Positions 53,104 through 63,248 of a DNA stretch of 64,000 nucleotides are shown here, in pieces (positions within the stretch are counted from its first letter, which is position 1; the number at the start of each line of letters is the position of its first letter). Source of the DNA: Sacculina carcini. Lineage: Eukaryota > Arthropoda > Thecostraca > Sacculinidae. The DNA lies in the NCBI GenBank assembly GCA_916048095.2, contig OU696582.1, forward strand, positions 5,761,270 through 5,825,269. Direction: 5' to 3'. The position numbers and the translations under genes were made by a program. The notes beneath the pieces are model-generated. The model was not told where the DNA came from. It worked only from the letters and a program-made list of their open reading frames with translations, and did not search any database.

Positions 53104-54190
53104 TTACACACATAATAAATGAATACACATAATCAATACACATTTATCCGCCTTGATACGCAACGAATGCTGCCGCAACACCTCCAAGACTTGACGTAGA
53201 TGACGCTGATGCTCGTCTGAGTCGCGTGAGAAAACAAGCACATCGTCAATATACACAAAAACACAATCTAGGTCACGAAAAATCGAATCCATGTACCTTT
53301 GAAAGGTTGATGGTGCGTTTCTCAAGCCAAACGGCATAAACAAATACTCGTACAGGCCTGCTGGAGTAGATATTGCCGTTTTAGCTATGTCTTGGTGTGC
53401 CACTGGTATCTGGTGATAAGCCTGCAATAAATCAAGCTTTGAAAAACATGACTTGCCGTAAAGTTTCGCTGACCAATCGTGTATATGCGCGATTGGGTAG
53501 CAATCGCGCTTTGTAACCGAATTCAGCATACGAAAATTCCCCGTCAGTCGCCAGCCCCCATCTTTTTTCGCCGCTAAATGAACGGGCGACGACCACGGTG
53601 AATCAGACGGTCTCACAACACCTGCTTTTAATAAACTGTCAATTTCAGTTTGGATCAAATCTTGTTTAAGTGGAGAAAATCTGGGGCGACCAGCATGCAC
53701 TGGTGCGGCACTGCCTGTGTCTATAGCGTGACTCACTTTGTGATTGTGTACACTCACCGCTTCTTTATATGGCACCGTCAAGCTTGAGAACTCCGACAAC
53801 AATTTTTGCACAGGAACAGAGAACCTGGACGTGTCGTTAACAGTCATGCACGGAATATGAGCTGGCGCAGGCTTGGCTGGCGCACTCAGTAGTGTGACTG
53901 AATCTCTCAGACATCGCAGACTGCAGTCGATGGCCAGACGGTGATGACACAGGAAATCGTTGCCAAGAAGTGGCTCAGTCACTTCGGCTACCACGAATGT
54001 CCATGTGAACACGCGACGAAATGCTTGAAAAGATATATCCAATGTGACTTCACCGTATACACGAATTCTGTCACCGCCGACTGATGTCAAAGTTACGTTT
54101 GTTGGTTGGAGAACAGAAGACACAGAGGCGGGTGTCAAAAGCGACACCCCAGCACCAGTGTCAACAATAAAATTGATTTTTTATCACCAA
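53104..54190 (-). pseudogene. Protease and RT of element F
   Basis: Protease F-I-V-D-T-G-A-G-V-S-L-L-T-P at the start, L-L-G-N-D-F-L at its end. RT: A-K-K-D-G-G-W-R-L-T-G-N-F-R-M-L-N, S-K-L-D-L-L-Q-A-Y-H-Q, V-F-V-Y-I-D-D-V-L-V-F. After K-A-D-K-C-V a small AT-rich insertion of about 30 bp (53105-53140) breaks the frame. Confidence 0.85.
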
Positions 54191-54205
54191 ACTTAGCAGC
54201 GACCT

Positions 54206-55054
54206 TCAACAGCGGCAGACCCTGGGTCGCGTACACAGATGCCTGCCTCGCCAGTTTTCCTGCTGCCTTTCTGTTGAGTTTTCGCATGACGCAGGTCGTG
54301 AGGATGACTGCATTAGAATATCACGGCGCTTATTCGGCCATCGACACCATGGCTTGCAGTATCTGGCTTTTGAACCATAGAACAGATGAGCTCTGCACAC
54401 CTTGGGGCGTTGGCCGGCATGATACGGGCGCAATGATGATGATTGCAGCGACGATGATTCTGCTGTGTCTCTCACTCTGCTGTTGAAAAAACTCGTCGAC
54501 GGCGCCTCATTTCTTTGAGCTCTATCTGACACTGTCATGCATTGAACATTACTCACCAGCGGGACCAATTCATCAGAAAGCCTTGCTAGTTGCGACAATT
54601 CCATTTCTTTTTGAGCAGCTAGCACTGGTCCTATAGAGCTGGGCAGAGACTGAGTGAATTTATGTCTCACGAGGTCATCCGCCACTCCAGTTTTCCGAGC
54701 AATGCTCTGCAATTCACTCATGCGCGCGGATGGTCTGCCTGTCATTGCACGAGTTGAAATAAGTTCTTCAAACAGTTCTGGCTTCGTCCGTTCGTAAAAC
54801 TGCAGAGCTTCGCTCTTCAGTCCAGTGAATTCTTGTTGTTTGAGAACTGCAGGAGACATCTGCGACAAAACATCCGGCGGTAGAGCTGCCATCACGTGGA
54901 AGAATTTTGTCACCCCGGACGTGATTCCTTGTAGGTAGAACTGTGCTTCAAGTGTCATGAACCAACCATCAACGGCTTTCTCCATAAATGGAGGTGCTTT
55001 GATGGATACACGATAGACTGGCTCAGGTGAAGTATTTTCTTTAAGTTCGTCCAT
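54206..55054 (-). CDS. Gag of element F with CHCC zinc motif
   Basis: 282 codons. The ATG (55054) overlaps the end of the primer-binding site. Capsid part with W-F-M-T-L-E-A-Q-F and F-Y-E-R-T-K-P-E-L-F-E-E-L. Zinc motif C-R-A-H…C-K-P-W-C (C-x2-H-x9-C-x3-C) near residue 232, as reported for CsRn1-type gags. The last 30 or so residues may be out of frame, since protease follows in another frame. Confidence 0.8.
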   Translation of the reverse strand: MDELKENTSPEPVYRVSIKAPPFMEKAVDGWFMTLEAQFYLQGITSGVTKFFHVMAALPPDVLSQMSPAVLKQQEFTGLKSEALQFYERTKPELFEELISTRAMTGRPSARMSELQSIARKTGVADDLVRHKFTQSLPSSIGPVLAAQKEMELSQLARLSDELVPLVSNVQCMTVSDRAQRNEAPSTSFFNSRVRDTAESSSLQSSSLRPYHAGQRPKVCRAHLFYGSKARYCKPWCRWPNKRRDILMQSSSRPASCENSTERQQENWRGRHLCTRPRVCRC

Positions 55055-55069
55055 GTCGGGGTCACCAGT

Positions 55070-55405
55070 TGAAGTTGCGGTTGTATCAGGAGCACAATGT
55101 TAACACCACAACGTTCAGTGAGCAAGTGGTATATTGCCTTGACACAGCACAAGTCAACTACTAGGTGGGCGGAGGTCACTTCCTGGTACAATCCACCAAG
55201 TGTGTTTCAACCATTTGTCAGTAGTAAACCGTACTTACATTAACAATGACAAAAATACAAATATACATGTGAATTAAATAATGCTGTGTAAATACAAAGG
55301 AATACAATGGAACAAAGGAATATAATATATAGTTTAAACGAAATTAAACATATTTCAACGAGTGTACCAATTCACGCATGACAAAATACGAACATCGGCG
55401 CTACA
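55070..55405 (-). repeat. 5' LTR of element F
   Basis: 336 bp; about 55 bp longer than the 3' LTR in a central AT-rich part. Confidence 0.88.
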
Positions 55406-55512
55406 GCTTCACTTGTTATTTAATTGTGTAAATAATTTGTTGTGTTTAAATTGGTATTTTATACTTTACTTGCAGTGTTGAATTATGTGTGATGGATGTT
55501 GAATTATGTGTT

Positions 55513-55690
55513 TGTGGACTCCGTGGTGCAGTTGTTAGCACACCCGCCTCACAAGCGGGAGGTCCGTGGTTCGAAACCCTGTGAGTATCTGTACCCCGTA
55601 TCTTTGACAAACAACAGAATGGAGGAGCCATGGTTGCTATGTCACGTGCTTTCAAATTTCGCTCAACGGATCAGTTGCCCAGCGCGGTTG
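55513..55690 (+). mobile_element. tRNA-derived SINE
   Basis: Pol III A box TGGTGCAGTTG (55524-55534) and perfect B box GGTTCGAAACC (55568-55578) lie 33 nt apart. Between them is an anticodon-like stem CCCGC-CTCACAA-GCGGG whose loop would give CAC (Val). The acceptor and T stems do not pair well, so this is a SINE head, not a tRNA gene. The body runs into the inverted-repeat element at 55698. Confidence 0.65.
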
Positions 55691-55712
55691 CCTGGCCTTT
55701 CACACGAAGCAA

Positions 55713-55930
55713 CTAGTGACGGACACTAGTGACGGACACTAGTGACGGACACTAGTGACGGACACTAGTGACGGACACTAGTGACGGACACTAGTGACGG
55801 ACACTAGTGACGGACACTAGTGACGGACACTAGTGACGGACACTAGTGACGGACACTAGTGACGGACACTAGTGACGGACACTAGTGACGGACACTAGTG
55901 ACGGACACTAGTGACGGACACTAGTGACGG
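55713..55930. repeat. 13-bp minisatellite, left block
   Basis: Unit gacggacactagt, about 17 copies, nearly invariant. Confidence 0.97.
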
Positions 55931-56178
55931 TGTAGTGCGCCACGTGGAATTACGCCGCGCACAACATCGCCGAGTCTAGCTGCACGCCTATTCGTTTGTA
56001 TGTCTGTATGTCGTGTTTGTCTTTGTCACTGCGTGTGTTGTTGGATCATGTGTGTGCTTGACTAATTGTATGTTTGTATGCTTGTGTGTGACCTGTTGCG
56101 AGACCTGTGTCAAATACAGTCGGTCCAAAGGACTCATATTGTGAACATGTGCAATTCCGTGGCTACCTAAACGCCACA
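55931..56178 (+). repeat. 5' LTR of element H
   Basis: 248 bp, followed by AG and a TGGTGCCCC primer-like site. Confidence 0.88.
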
Positions 56179-56645
56179 AGTGGTGCCCCGAGTGAGGATG
56201 GTGAGATGCTGTGTTAGATCATTGCGGTGCCTAAACTGCACGCCTTCTATCTACGCCTCGCCTCTCTGTGCCAGTAGCCGTCTGTGCCTCGCTATGAGGC
56301 GACGCACCATAAGCTGCTGGCATAAGTAACCAGCATCACACCATCGTGGATCGACTACGTCCGGTGCGTACGCAATCGCTCTTCTGATACCGCTGGACGT
56401 TAAACCACCGACGAGCAAACGTCTGCGCAGCAAGAAGAAGACACAAATAATATTGCCTCGACTTCTTGCTGGATGCAGTTTCTGCGACCAACGTCAAATT
56501 TTGTCTCCACACTGCGCAGCACGAGGACGACTTTACGATTTTATTACCCAAAATATACCTGTTCTCTTGCTGCCGAGCAGTATGCCTGCCGTGCACGATT
56601 CACCGACTCATGAAACATACCGCTCCGCTTCTGGTGGGGGAGTCC

Positions 56646-56894
56646 TGTAGTGCGCCACGTGGAATTACGCCGCGCACAACATCGCCGAGTCTAGCTGCAC
56701 GCCTATTCGTTTGTATGTCTGTATGTCGTGTTTGTCTTTGTCACTGCGTGTGTTGTTGGATCATGTGTGTGCTTGACCAATTGTATGTTTGTATGCTTGT
56801 ATGTGACCTGTTGTGAGACCTGTGTCAAATACAGTCAGTCCAAAGAACTCGTCCTGTTTGTGTGTAACGCTCCGTGGCGAGCCAACCGCCACAA
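56646..56894 (+). repeat. 3' LTR of element H
   Basis: 249 bp, similar to 55931-56178 with some divergence at its 3' end. Confidence 0.88.
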
Positions 56895-57450
56895 CGGACA
56901 CTAGTGACGGACACTAGTGACGGACACTAGTGACGGACACTAGTGACGGACACTAGTGACGGACACTAGTGACGGACACTAGTGACGGACACTAGTGACG
57001 GACACTAGTGACGGACACTAGTGACGGACACTAGTGACGGACACTAGTGACGGACACTAGTGACGGACACTAGTGACGGACACTAGTGACGGACACTAGT
57101 GACGGACACTAGTGACGGACACTAGTGACGGACACTAGTGACGGACACTAGTGACGGACACTAGTGACGGACACTAGTGACGGACACTAGTGACGGACAC
57201 TAGTGACGGACACTAGTGACGGACACTAGTGACGGACACTAGTGACGGACACTAGTGACGGACACTAGTGACGGACACTAGTGACGGACACTAGTGACGG
57301 ACACTAGTGACGGACACTAGTGACGGACACTAGTGACGGACACTAGTGACGGACACTAATGACGGACACTAGTGACGGACACTAGTGACGGACACTAGTG
57401 ACGGACACTAGTGACGGACACTAGTGACGGACACTAGTGACGGACACTAG
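56895..57450. repeat. 13-bp minisatellite, right block
   Basis: About 43 copies; one variant (actaatgacgg) near 57357. Continuous with the left block apart from element H. Confidence 0.97.
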
Positions 57451-57465
57451 TTGCCTCGTGTGAAA

Positions 57466-58589
57466 ATAAAGATACTTTTTTGTGATTTGTTTATGATTCC
57501 ATTTTTGAAAATACAGATTATACATGATTTAATTCTGAATGATAAGGGTAAATACTAATAACTTAAAGGGATAATTTAAATGATAAGGGTACATACTTTT
57601 TATGTACCAACTAGACAGTAAGATAGGCCGATTTTTTATTAATGTCAGGTTTTGCAGATATTTAAAAAATGTTAATGGTATTGGGATTATTACAATAAAT
57701 TTTTAATAAATTTAAATATTGCATTTTTCAATTACTTCAGAGTGTTGATGGGTATTTTACACCAGGTATAATATTAAATTGAATACGAATTTTGTTATTT
57801 TTGTGTAATATGTGTGGCTATGCCGGGGGCATAATCACAAATACAAACTCATAATTTGATATAATTTTAAGGTATAGCCAGAATTGCTCGTTTTGGAACG
57901 TGTAGCCTGTATGCACGGGAAAGGTATATAATTCAATTTAATTCAATTGAGGAGAACGAATAGTATTTTATACGAGCATGTCTTTGCAGATTATGAATTC
58001 AAGGTTCTAACAGTAATAATTACTGGATTATAACTAACAATAATACTTGGCAATTATTATGAGTTTCCGTTGGCTAGGGACAACCAATTCGACACAAAAA
58101 GTCGAAATATATAGTGTGATTTCAAGTCTGACTATACGATATTGGAACCACTTTTATTCAGCTTGAATAAAATTGAAAATGTCAGAATCAATTGCCAGGT
58201 GTTATTAAAGTAGGTTTATTTCAGTTGCAAATATGGTATCAGTGGAGGCATGGATGATTTTGGTGTTGATGGTTGAGAAATACGAAAAATCTTGAGAAAA
58301 AAATCTATAGTGAGTTGCGAAATTCCATTGAGATGTATGTGAATAAACACGAAGGAAAACTATCGTATTTATTCTATAGTATTTATTTCATAGTATTTAT
58401 TATATCAATTATATCACGGCAATCAACTTGCTCCATTTCAATTTCTCAACACACCCCTGAATGTCTCAACTGCCTCCGGAGTACACAACACTCAATACAC
58501 TGAATCAGCACTGAAGGCGTGCTAGATCATATTGCATGCGCTGAATGCACGATGAATCATACTGAGTGGCGCCACTCAGTGTCCTCGAG
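57466..58589. other. AT-rich stretch without a gene
   Basis: Only short open frames (for example 58273-58503) with no motif. Nothing recognised. Confidence 0.5.
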
Positions 58590-58766
58590 TGAAATCTCCC
58601 ATTAGAAACAATGTTAACCAAGTGGTGGCGGCAACTTCGGTGTCCGCCACTAGTTGCCCGAGCGAACAACCGAAAAATTGGTTGCCGCCACCGACAACCG
58701 CAGTTGCCTCGTGTGAAAGGCTTTATTGCTAAGCATTGCAGGCAACTAGTGGCGGACACTAGTATA
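58590..58766. repeat. Unexpanded relative of the 55698-57465 inverted-repeat element
   Basis: Contains gttgcctcgtgtgaaagg and ggcaactagtggcggacact, and inverted forms (ggtgtccgccactagttgcc), i.e. the terminal-repeat words of the minisatellite element, here without tandem expansion. Confidence 0.6.
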
Positions 58767-59650
58767 ACAAAGTTATAATCAGACCAGTGTTCTATCTCTC
58801 AGTTTACTCAGTTTATTTCTCTCTCTCTCAGTTTACTTTCGCGGCCTGCTTGTGCAGCTGTCAGTAGGCTAATATATGTGGTAGAGTGGCATCAGTAATG
58901 CACTGCGTGTGATATACTTGGCAATGTGTGAAGTAGCTTGACAGTTAATTTATGACTTTTTTGTGTGTCTGACTTGGCTGAGCAGCTCGTGGTAACACGC
59001 GTGTGTACCGTCAGAATGTTTTTCGAAATAGCTTGTGTCCAAGTTGTGTAGCCGCGCTGTTTGGCCAACTCGCATTACTTATGGTGTACGGTGCCAATGA
59101 CATGTGGTCGTGGGTATACAAACCGGGGTTAGTAACAATAAGGGGCTGGGCTTGACTTGCGACGTAGGACTTGCCACTCACCACTCACCCAGGCAGGCAG
59201 TTATTAAGTCGTCATTAGGGCATTAGGTTCAAGACTTCATAAAGTTTTAAGAGTAGTAGATTTGACTGGTTGCTGCAAAATACACAATTAAACTACGACA
59301 GGGTGACTATTGCTCGTTATCGCGGAACACAACATCAAGAGGAACTGTCAAGACATCACGATCAGCCGAACGACGGAGACCAACATTTAACAACGCAACA
59401 TATTGGTGTCGTTACATTTGGTGCCGTGGCCCGGATAGCTACTGATTGAAGCTATGACAACCCGGACGACTACAAATTGATAGAGTGACCAGATAACTAC
59501 AGAATTCTTGTTGAATTGCATCATCGTCTCGAAGTTTATGTTCAGTCGATCACACCGGTGGCTCTATGAACTGTGGGGTGAGTGTTATCTCAATTCTCTT
59601 TAAGCCCTGTCAACATCCAGAGCCTTACTCAGAATAAAATTAGGAAATAA
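58767..59650 (+). other. Possible BEL/Pao LTR end and primer site
   Basis: At 59419-59436 the text TGGTGCCGTGGCCCGGAT directly follows '…gtcgttaca', resembling the LTR-end plus primer-site arrangement of BEL/Pao elements. No gag or pol follows and no partner LTR was found, so at most this is an LTR relict. The rest has no gene; a TA microsatellite follows at 59651-59675. Confidence 0.35.
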
Positions 59651-59739
59651 AATATATATATATATATATATATATAGATGAAATATTTATTTAATCGTAG
59701 GTATTTTAGCTAATTGTACAACCGCAGCAAATATAGATC

Positions 59740-59876
59740 AGGAATATCAGAAAATTAAGTATGAAACAATTTACTAAAACCACCACTGAATATCGTCAGT
59801 ATGTGGTTCAGAGAGCAAGACCCAGAAATAATTTTGCTGCCAATGTTACAAATTATACATCAATGTGTTATGTAAA
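59740..59876 (+). pseudogene. Gag-protease junction relict J, upstream part
   Basis: Plus-strand codons T-E-Y-R-Q-Y-V-V-Q-R-A-R-P-R-N-N run into Y-T-S-M-C-Y-V-N at the edge of relict E. The frame seems to resume beyond E at 61392. Weak alone; supported by the protease on the other side. Confidence 0.4.
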
Positions 59877-59924
59877 TGTGGTGTTACACGAATATTAATT
59901 CACATCACATTTATCCATTTATCG

Positions 59925-60692
59925 TCACATCTCACACTCCACCTCGTCGTCATTCTTCCGAAGCCATGCACCTTCCTCCACAATCACTCCAACAATCTCC
60001 AAGACCGCCCCAAGTGCAAGGTTACTGGCATTGCACCACACCACTTCGTCTTCATTCTGCTTCACGTTCCATACACCTTTCACATGATCATTCTCTTTCA
60101 ATGAAGCAGCCACCGCTTTGAGTCGCTCCACCGTGCTCGGATCAACTTTCTCACTCCACGCGCTACCTTCCGCTTGGCGCTTTATATAACTACAAGCCGT
60201 CCTGAGCCATCCTGCCACCGGATAATGGCTGATTAGTTTGCCACAAATAGAAAACAGATCGCGTCTGGTTAGTTGTTCGCCGATTTCAGGTACCTCATTC
60301 CCTCTGTGAAACATCAACCCACCGTCAACACTCCTCTCCAGCTTCAACTCCAACGCAGATCCTCCAATCAGCGGCTCGGGAGACTTGGCCTCAAAGCCAA
60401 ACCGCGCCAGATGGCGGATGATATCGGCTGCATTTGTGATACTTTCGTCAACTAGGATGTCGTCAATGCGTTGAGGGGGAAACTACCGACGCAGCAGTTC
60501 TCCCTTACTCGTTTCCCTGTTGGAAATGGCGCCCCAAGTGACCTTCCTGGCCACACGCATAACACCGAAATTGAAGCCTAGGCTTATCAAAATACCTGAA
60601 CATGTGCGGTCCACCATATCTAAGTCATTTGACCACGTCACGTACCCTTTCGCTTCGTCGGCCGATTCGAGGTGAATCCCTCTTATCCTCAA
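59925..60692 (-). pseudogene. RT end and RNase H of relict E
   Basis: 59925-60353 reads F-H-R-G-N-E-V-P-E, L-T-R-R-D-L-F-S-I-C-G-K-L, H-Y-P-V-A-G-W-L-R-T-A-C-S, V-V-W-C-N-A-S-N-L-A-L-G-A (RNase H with the catalytic Asp changed to Asn) and G-A-W-L-R-K-N, colinear with element B pol. 60483-60692 contains fragments of the RT core region. Not functional. Confidence 0.7.
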
Positions 60693-60719
60693 TCCCGACC
60701 CGAGTCACTTTCTTGGCGC

Positions 60720-61342
60720 TTAAAACATATTGCTAGCGACAGCCACCACTTTACCCGATTCTTTCTCTCCAGCGACCATAATCCTAGCCTTTTGAATCAG
60801 CCGACTCATGGATGTGTTCTGAAAATTCTCTATTTGCCGTAATTCAGCAGCCACTTGTTCGCTGAACTCATCTACGAAAACTATTATTACCGACAATTCG
60901 AGTCATTCGCCCGACCATGCCACTAGACCCGCTAGCCGCCTAATGTTATTAGCGTACACGTCAACTTGTTCCCCATTCCAGCGAATATTCGTGAAATCGC
61001 GATATGCATCGAACGAATTTAACGTGAATGCCTCTTTCAGTCTCTCTTAAATTCTCACCGATTCCTTCTGATCGTCTTCGTTCATTTCAAGATATAGCTC
61101 CAGAGCATCGGTAAGAAGAACAGCGGTAAGAACAGCGGTAAGAACAGCGGTAAGAACAGCGGTAAGAACAGCGGTAAGAACAGCGGTAAGAACAGCGGTA
61201 AGAACAGCGGTAAGAAACTCGACAGATCCTATATATCCTTCAACTTTGCTACAAGTTTCACTTTCTTCACCCAAGCTACAACATCGCCAGTGCCATCAAA
61301 ACTTCTCAACATATCGCTAACCATTTTCACTTTCTCAGCCAT
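60720..61342 (-). pseudogene. Gag of relict E with a 12-bp repeat expansion
   Basis: From the ATG at 61342: M-A-E-K-V-K-M-V…F-D-G-T-G-D-V-V-A-W-V-K-K-V-K-L-V-A-K-L-K, closely like gag of element B. In the region matching B's D-D-L-A-G-F-I the unit aagaacagcggt is repeated about eight times (61110-61214), encoding L-T-A-V repeats. Frameshifted and decayed downstream. Confidence 0.65.
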
Positions 61343-61351
61343 AATACCTTA

Positions 61352-61363
61352 GCCGAAATAGCT
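61352..61363 (-). promoter_or_regulatory. Unusual primer-binding site: complement of tRNA-Phe nucleotides 1-12 (relict E)
   Basis: Plus strand GCCGAAATAGCT directly next to TGTGGTG; gag ATG 21 nt away. The same 12 bases at the same place as in element C although the surrounding sequence has diverged. Confidence 0.65.
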
Positions 61364-61391
61364 TGTGGTGTTACACGAAAATATATTCACC

Positions 61392-61830
61392 TGTAGACTA
61401 TCAGCCGATCTTCACAGTAAATATAGGAGGACCTCGAATCAATATATTAGTAGATGCTGGGTGTAATGTAAGCATAATATCGAAAGATTGCGTGAAGAAA
61501 CTGTAGAAGCAAACAAATAATCAATATATATTCCAGACAGGCGCGCGTGGGCATCACTGCCCTACGCGCGCCTACAAGACGTCACAGAAACTAAGCTGCA
61601 TATCTTGTATGATGCATTTGATTAGTATAACGGGGACAAGATTAAACAATACTGCACTTATTAAATTATCGGTGTGTTTTGATAATTTTGACACTAAATA
61701 TTCTATTAGAGGACACGAAATTAAAGGACAGTTGGATATTAGGCTGGGATTTGTTTAATTATTATGGTGTAAAATTGGACTTGGATAATTTTTATTTTAC
61801 TGTCATAACATGTACTGTATACGACTGAGA
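61392..61830 (+). pseudogene. Retroelement aspartic protease relict J, split by an LTR fragment
   Basis: 61399-61505: I-L-V-D-A-G-C-N-V-S-I-I-S, an aspartic protease active site with A for T. 61640-61830: W-I-L-G-W-D-L-F-N-Y-Y-G-V-K-L, the usual C-terminal protease strand (I-L-G-x-D-x-L). Between them is a piece of the short LTR element family (61525-61590). Opposite in strand to relict E. Confidence 0.55.
61525..61590 (+). repeat. Fragment of the LTR family of 13443-14610, with its hairpin
   Basis: ccagacaggcgcgcgtgggc and following bases match the outer part of the LTRs at 13443 and 14376 (opposite orientation), including the hairpin at 61539-61573. Confidence 0.75.
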
Positions 61831-62009
61831 GAAATGAGGAGACAATCACTGACGAATACTTTTTTTAAACAGGACGAGATGTAGGAATGTTTGAAATGAA
61901 ATGAAAAATTATCTGTGTAAAGTGGCATATATTTGAGAACATACATTTATAGTATGTATAGCAACGCATATAAAATGCATTTGAACGTCAGGGCACGATA
62001 CGCTGCCAA

Positions 62010-63248
62010 ATGACTAATTATTGTTCAGTCGTGTTTCTGTGTTCGCCGCGTGTGGCTGTGTTTTCCTTCGCTCCTTCGTGCCCTTATCTGTGTGACGATC
62101 TCGGTGTCTTACCAACCATATCACCCTCTGCAGCCGGCGAGCGTGTGTGCAAGTGTGGTGAGCCGGTGGGGGATGCCTCTGTCATCCAGTGCGAGGGATG
62201 CGCCGGCAAGTTTCACGTGTCGTGTGCCGTGCTGACCAACCCTGCGTATAACGCTATACGCAGGTACAAGTCCTTCTGACTGTGTGCAGAGTGTAAAGAG
62301 GACTACCGCGCGTCCCGTCGCCCCTCACTCACCGTGGAGAGAGTGTCTGCGGTGATCGACAGTCGACTGGAGACTTTCCGCGCCTCTCTCCTTCACGACT
62401 TTCGTGAGGCGAAGTACGTCGACACCTGTGCGCCCTCAACCTCTGTCTCAGAGCGCGACCAACCCTTCACTCATCCCTCCGTTCTAGTGCTGAAGAGTAA
62501 GGGAGCGGAGCCGGTGAAGGCAGAGCGCGTGCAGTCGGCCCTCGGAACTGTACCGGTTTTCAAGGCTCGCCCAACAAAATCTGGCGGCATGGTACTGCAC
62601 TGCTCCACCGAAGCCTCTGCGAACATGGCAGCCAAGTCTCTGAATGAGCACTTGGTTGATGAAGTTCATGTGGCAGTCACTGGCAATTCAGCCTCGCGTC
62701 TACCGAGGATCACTGTGGCGAACGTTCCATCCATGTCGCCGGAAGATTTCGTCAGCTCTTTGCGGCTGAAAAACCACCATCTTGCCAACATCCCATCGTC
62801 GCAGATGAAGCTGCTGTTTCTGACGAACACCAAACACGGCCGCACAAATGCCGTGCTCGTCGTGTCTCCGGAGGTGCGCCACCAGATACCTCTCGCTGGC
62901 AACAGATTGTTTGTCGGATTGTGTAGCTGCCCGGTCTATGATCGGTACTGGGTGACTCGATGCTGGACGTGCTCGGGTCTAGGCCACAAATCTGACCGGT
63001 GCACAGCTGCATCGGCAGCCTGCGGTCACTGTGCCGGCGATCACCTGACGTCAGCCTGTCCTGACAAATCCAAATCGAAGTGCGCCAACTGCGCCAAGCA
63101 CAGTAGGTCCTCCAACCACTCATCTTTTTCCTCAAATTGTCCGTCCTTTCTCGCTGTCCAAAACTCTCTCCGTCAGCGTACCATCTTTTCCCTTACACAT
63201 CTTCATGTATCTACCCCTTCTGCTGATGCTTATTCCTCTTCCAATTGA
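62010..63248 (+). pseudogene. LINE ORF1: PHD finger plus zinc knuckles
   Basis: From the ATG at 62010: PHD-type finger V-C-K-C-G…Q-C-E-G-C…F-H-V-S-C…[stop]-L-C-A-E-C. The TGA at 62277 stands where PHD fingers have a Trp, so it is probably TGG to TGA. After it the same frame is open to 63248: a middle region rich in charged residues (RRM-like spacing possible), then C-W-T-C-S-G-L-G-H-K-S-D-R-C, C-G-H-C…H…C and C-A-N-C. PHD fingers and CCHC knuckles are typical of CR1-type ORF1 proteins, which bind LINE RNA. The ORF ends at TGA followed by CTAG. Confidence 0.8.

Larger units (their letters stand above)
46681..55405 (-). mobile_element. CsRn1-like Ty3/gypsy element F
   Basis: LTRs at 46681-46960 (280 bp) and 55070-55405 (336 bp), TGTAGCGCC to CTTCA on minus. 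The difference lies mainly in one central AT-rich block. The primer site TGGTGACCCCGAC (55067-55055) matches tRNA-Trp and runs straight into the gag ATG. Gag has the CHCC motif of the CsRn1 clade. Pol is complete in order but broken at about six places. A LINE (46992-about 50452) is nested between the pol end and the 3' LTR. Confidence 0.88.
55931..56894 (+). mobile_element. Short non-autonomous LTR element H (TRIM), CsRn1-related
   Basis: LTRs at 55931-56178 (248 bp) and 56646-56894 (249 bp), TGTAGTGCG…GCCACA, with a 4-bp duplication ACGG from the surrounding minisatellite. The primer-like site TGGTGCCCCGAG is at 56181, 2 nt inside the LTR; the purine tract GGTGGGGGAG lies before the second LTR. 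The 467-bp internal region is similar to the leader of element D (41760-41900) and has no pol, so H is probably mobilised by a CsRn1-type element. Confidence 0.88.
55698..57465. mobile_element. Terminal-inverted-repeat element filled with a 13-bp minisatellite
   Basis: Ends: TTTCACACGAAGCAACTAG (55698-55716) and CTAGTTGCCTCGTGTGAAA (57447-57465), inverted copies with one mismatch. Everything between is the 13-bp repeat plus the nested short element H. A related sequence without the expansion occurs at 58590-58766. No transposase. A non-autonomous DNA transposon (MITE) with an expanded core is the simplest reading. Confidence 0.7.
59877..61391 (-). mobile_element. Ty3/gypsy-type relict E, same lineage as B and C
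   Basis: Bounded by two short matching stubs TGTGGTGTTACACGAA (59877 and 61364), probably what is left of LTRs. Minus-strand order: gag start (61342), a decayed gag/pol region, RT-end/RNase H (59925-60470). The sequence inside the right stub is the complement of tRNA-Phe nt 1-12, as in element C. Much of protease, RT and all of integrase are missing. Confidence 0.7.

Noticed and set aside
15344..55405. Envelope genes that would make any LTR element an endogenous retrovirus
   Set aside because: No signal-peptide plus transmembrane ORF follows integrase in any of the LTR elements.
55516..55590. Functional tRNA-Val (CAC) gene
   Set aside because: A and B boxes and the anticodon stem are good, but acceptor and T stems do not pair; fits a SINE head better.
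55713..57450. CRISPR array
   Set aside because: Contiguous 13-bp units with no spacers, in eukaryotic DNA.
58273..58503. 76-codon plus frame
   Set aside because: No recognisable motif; AT-rich surroundings.
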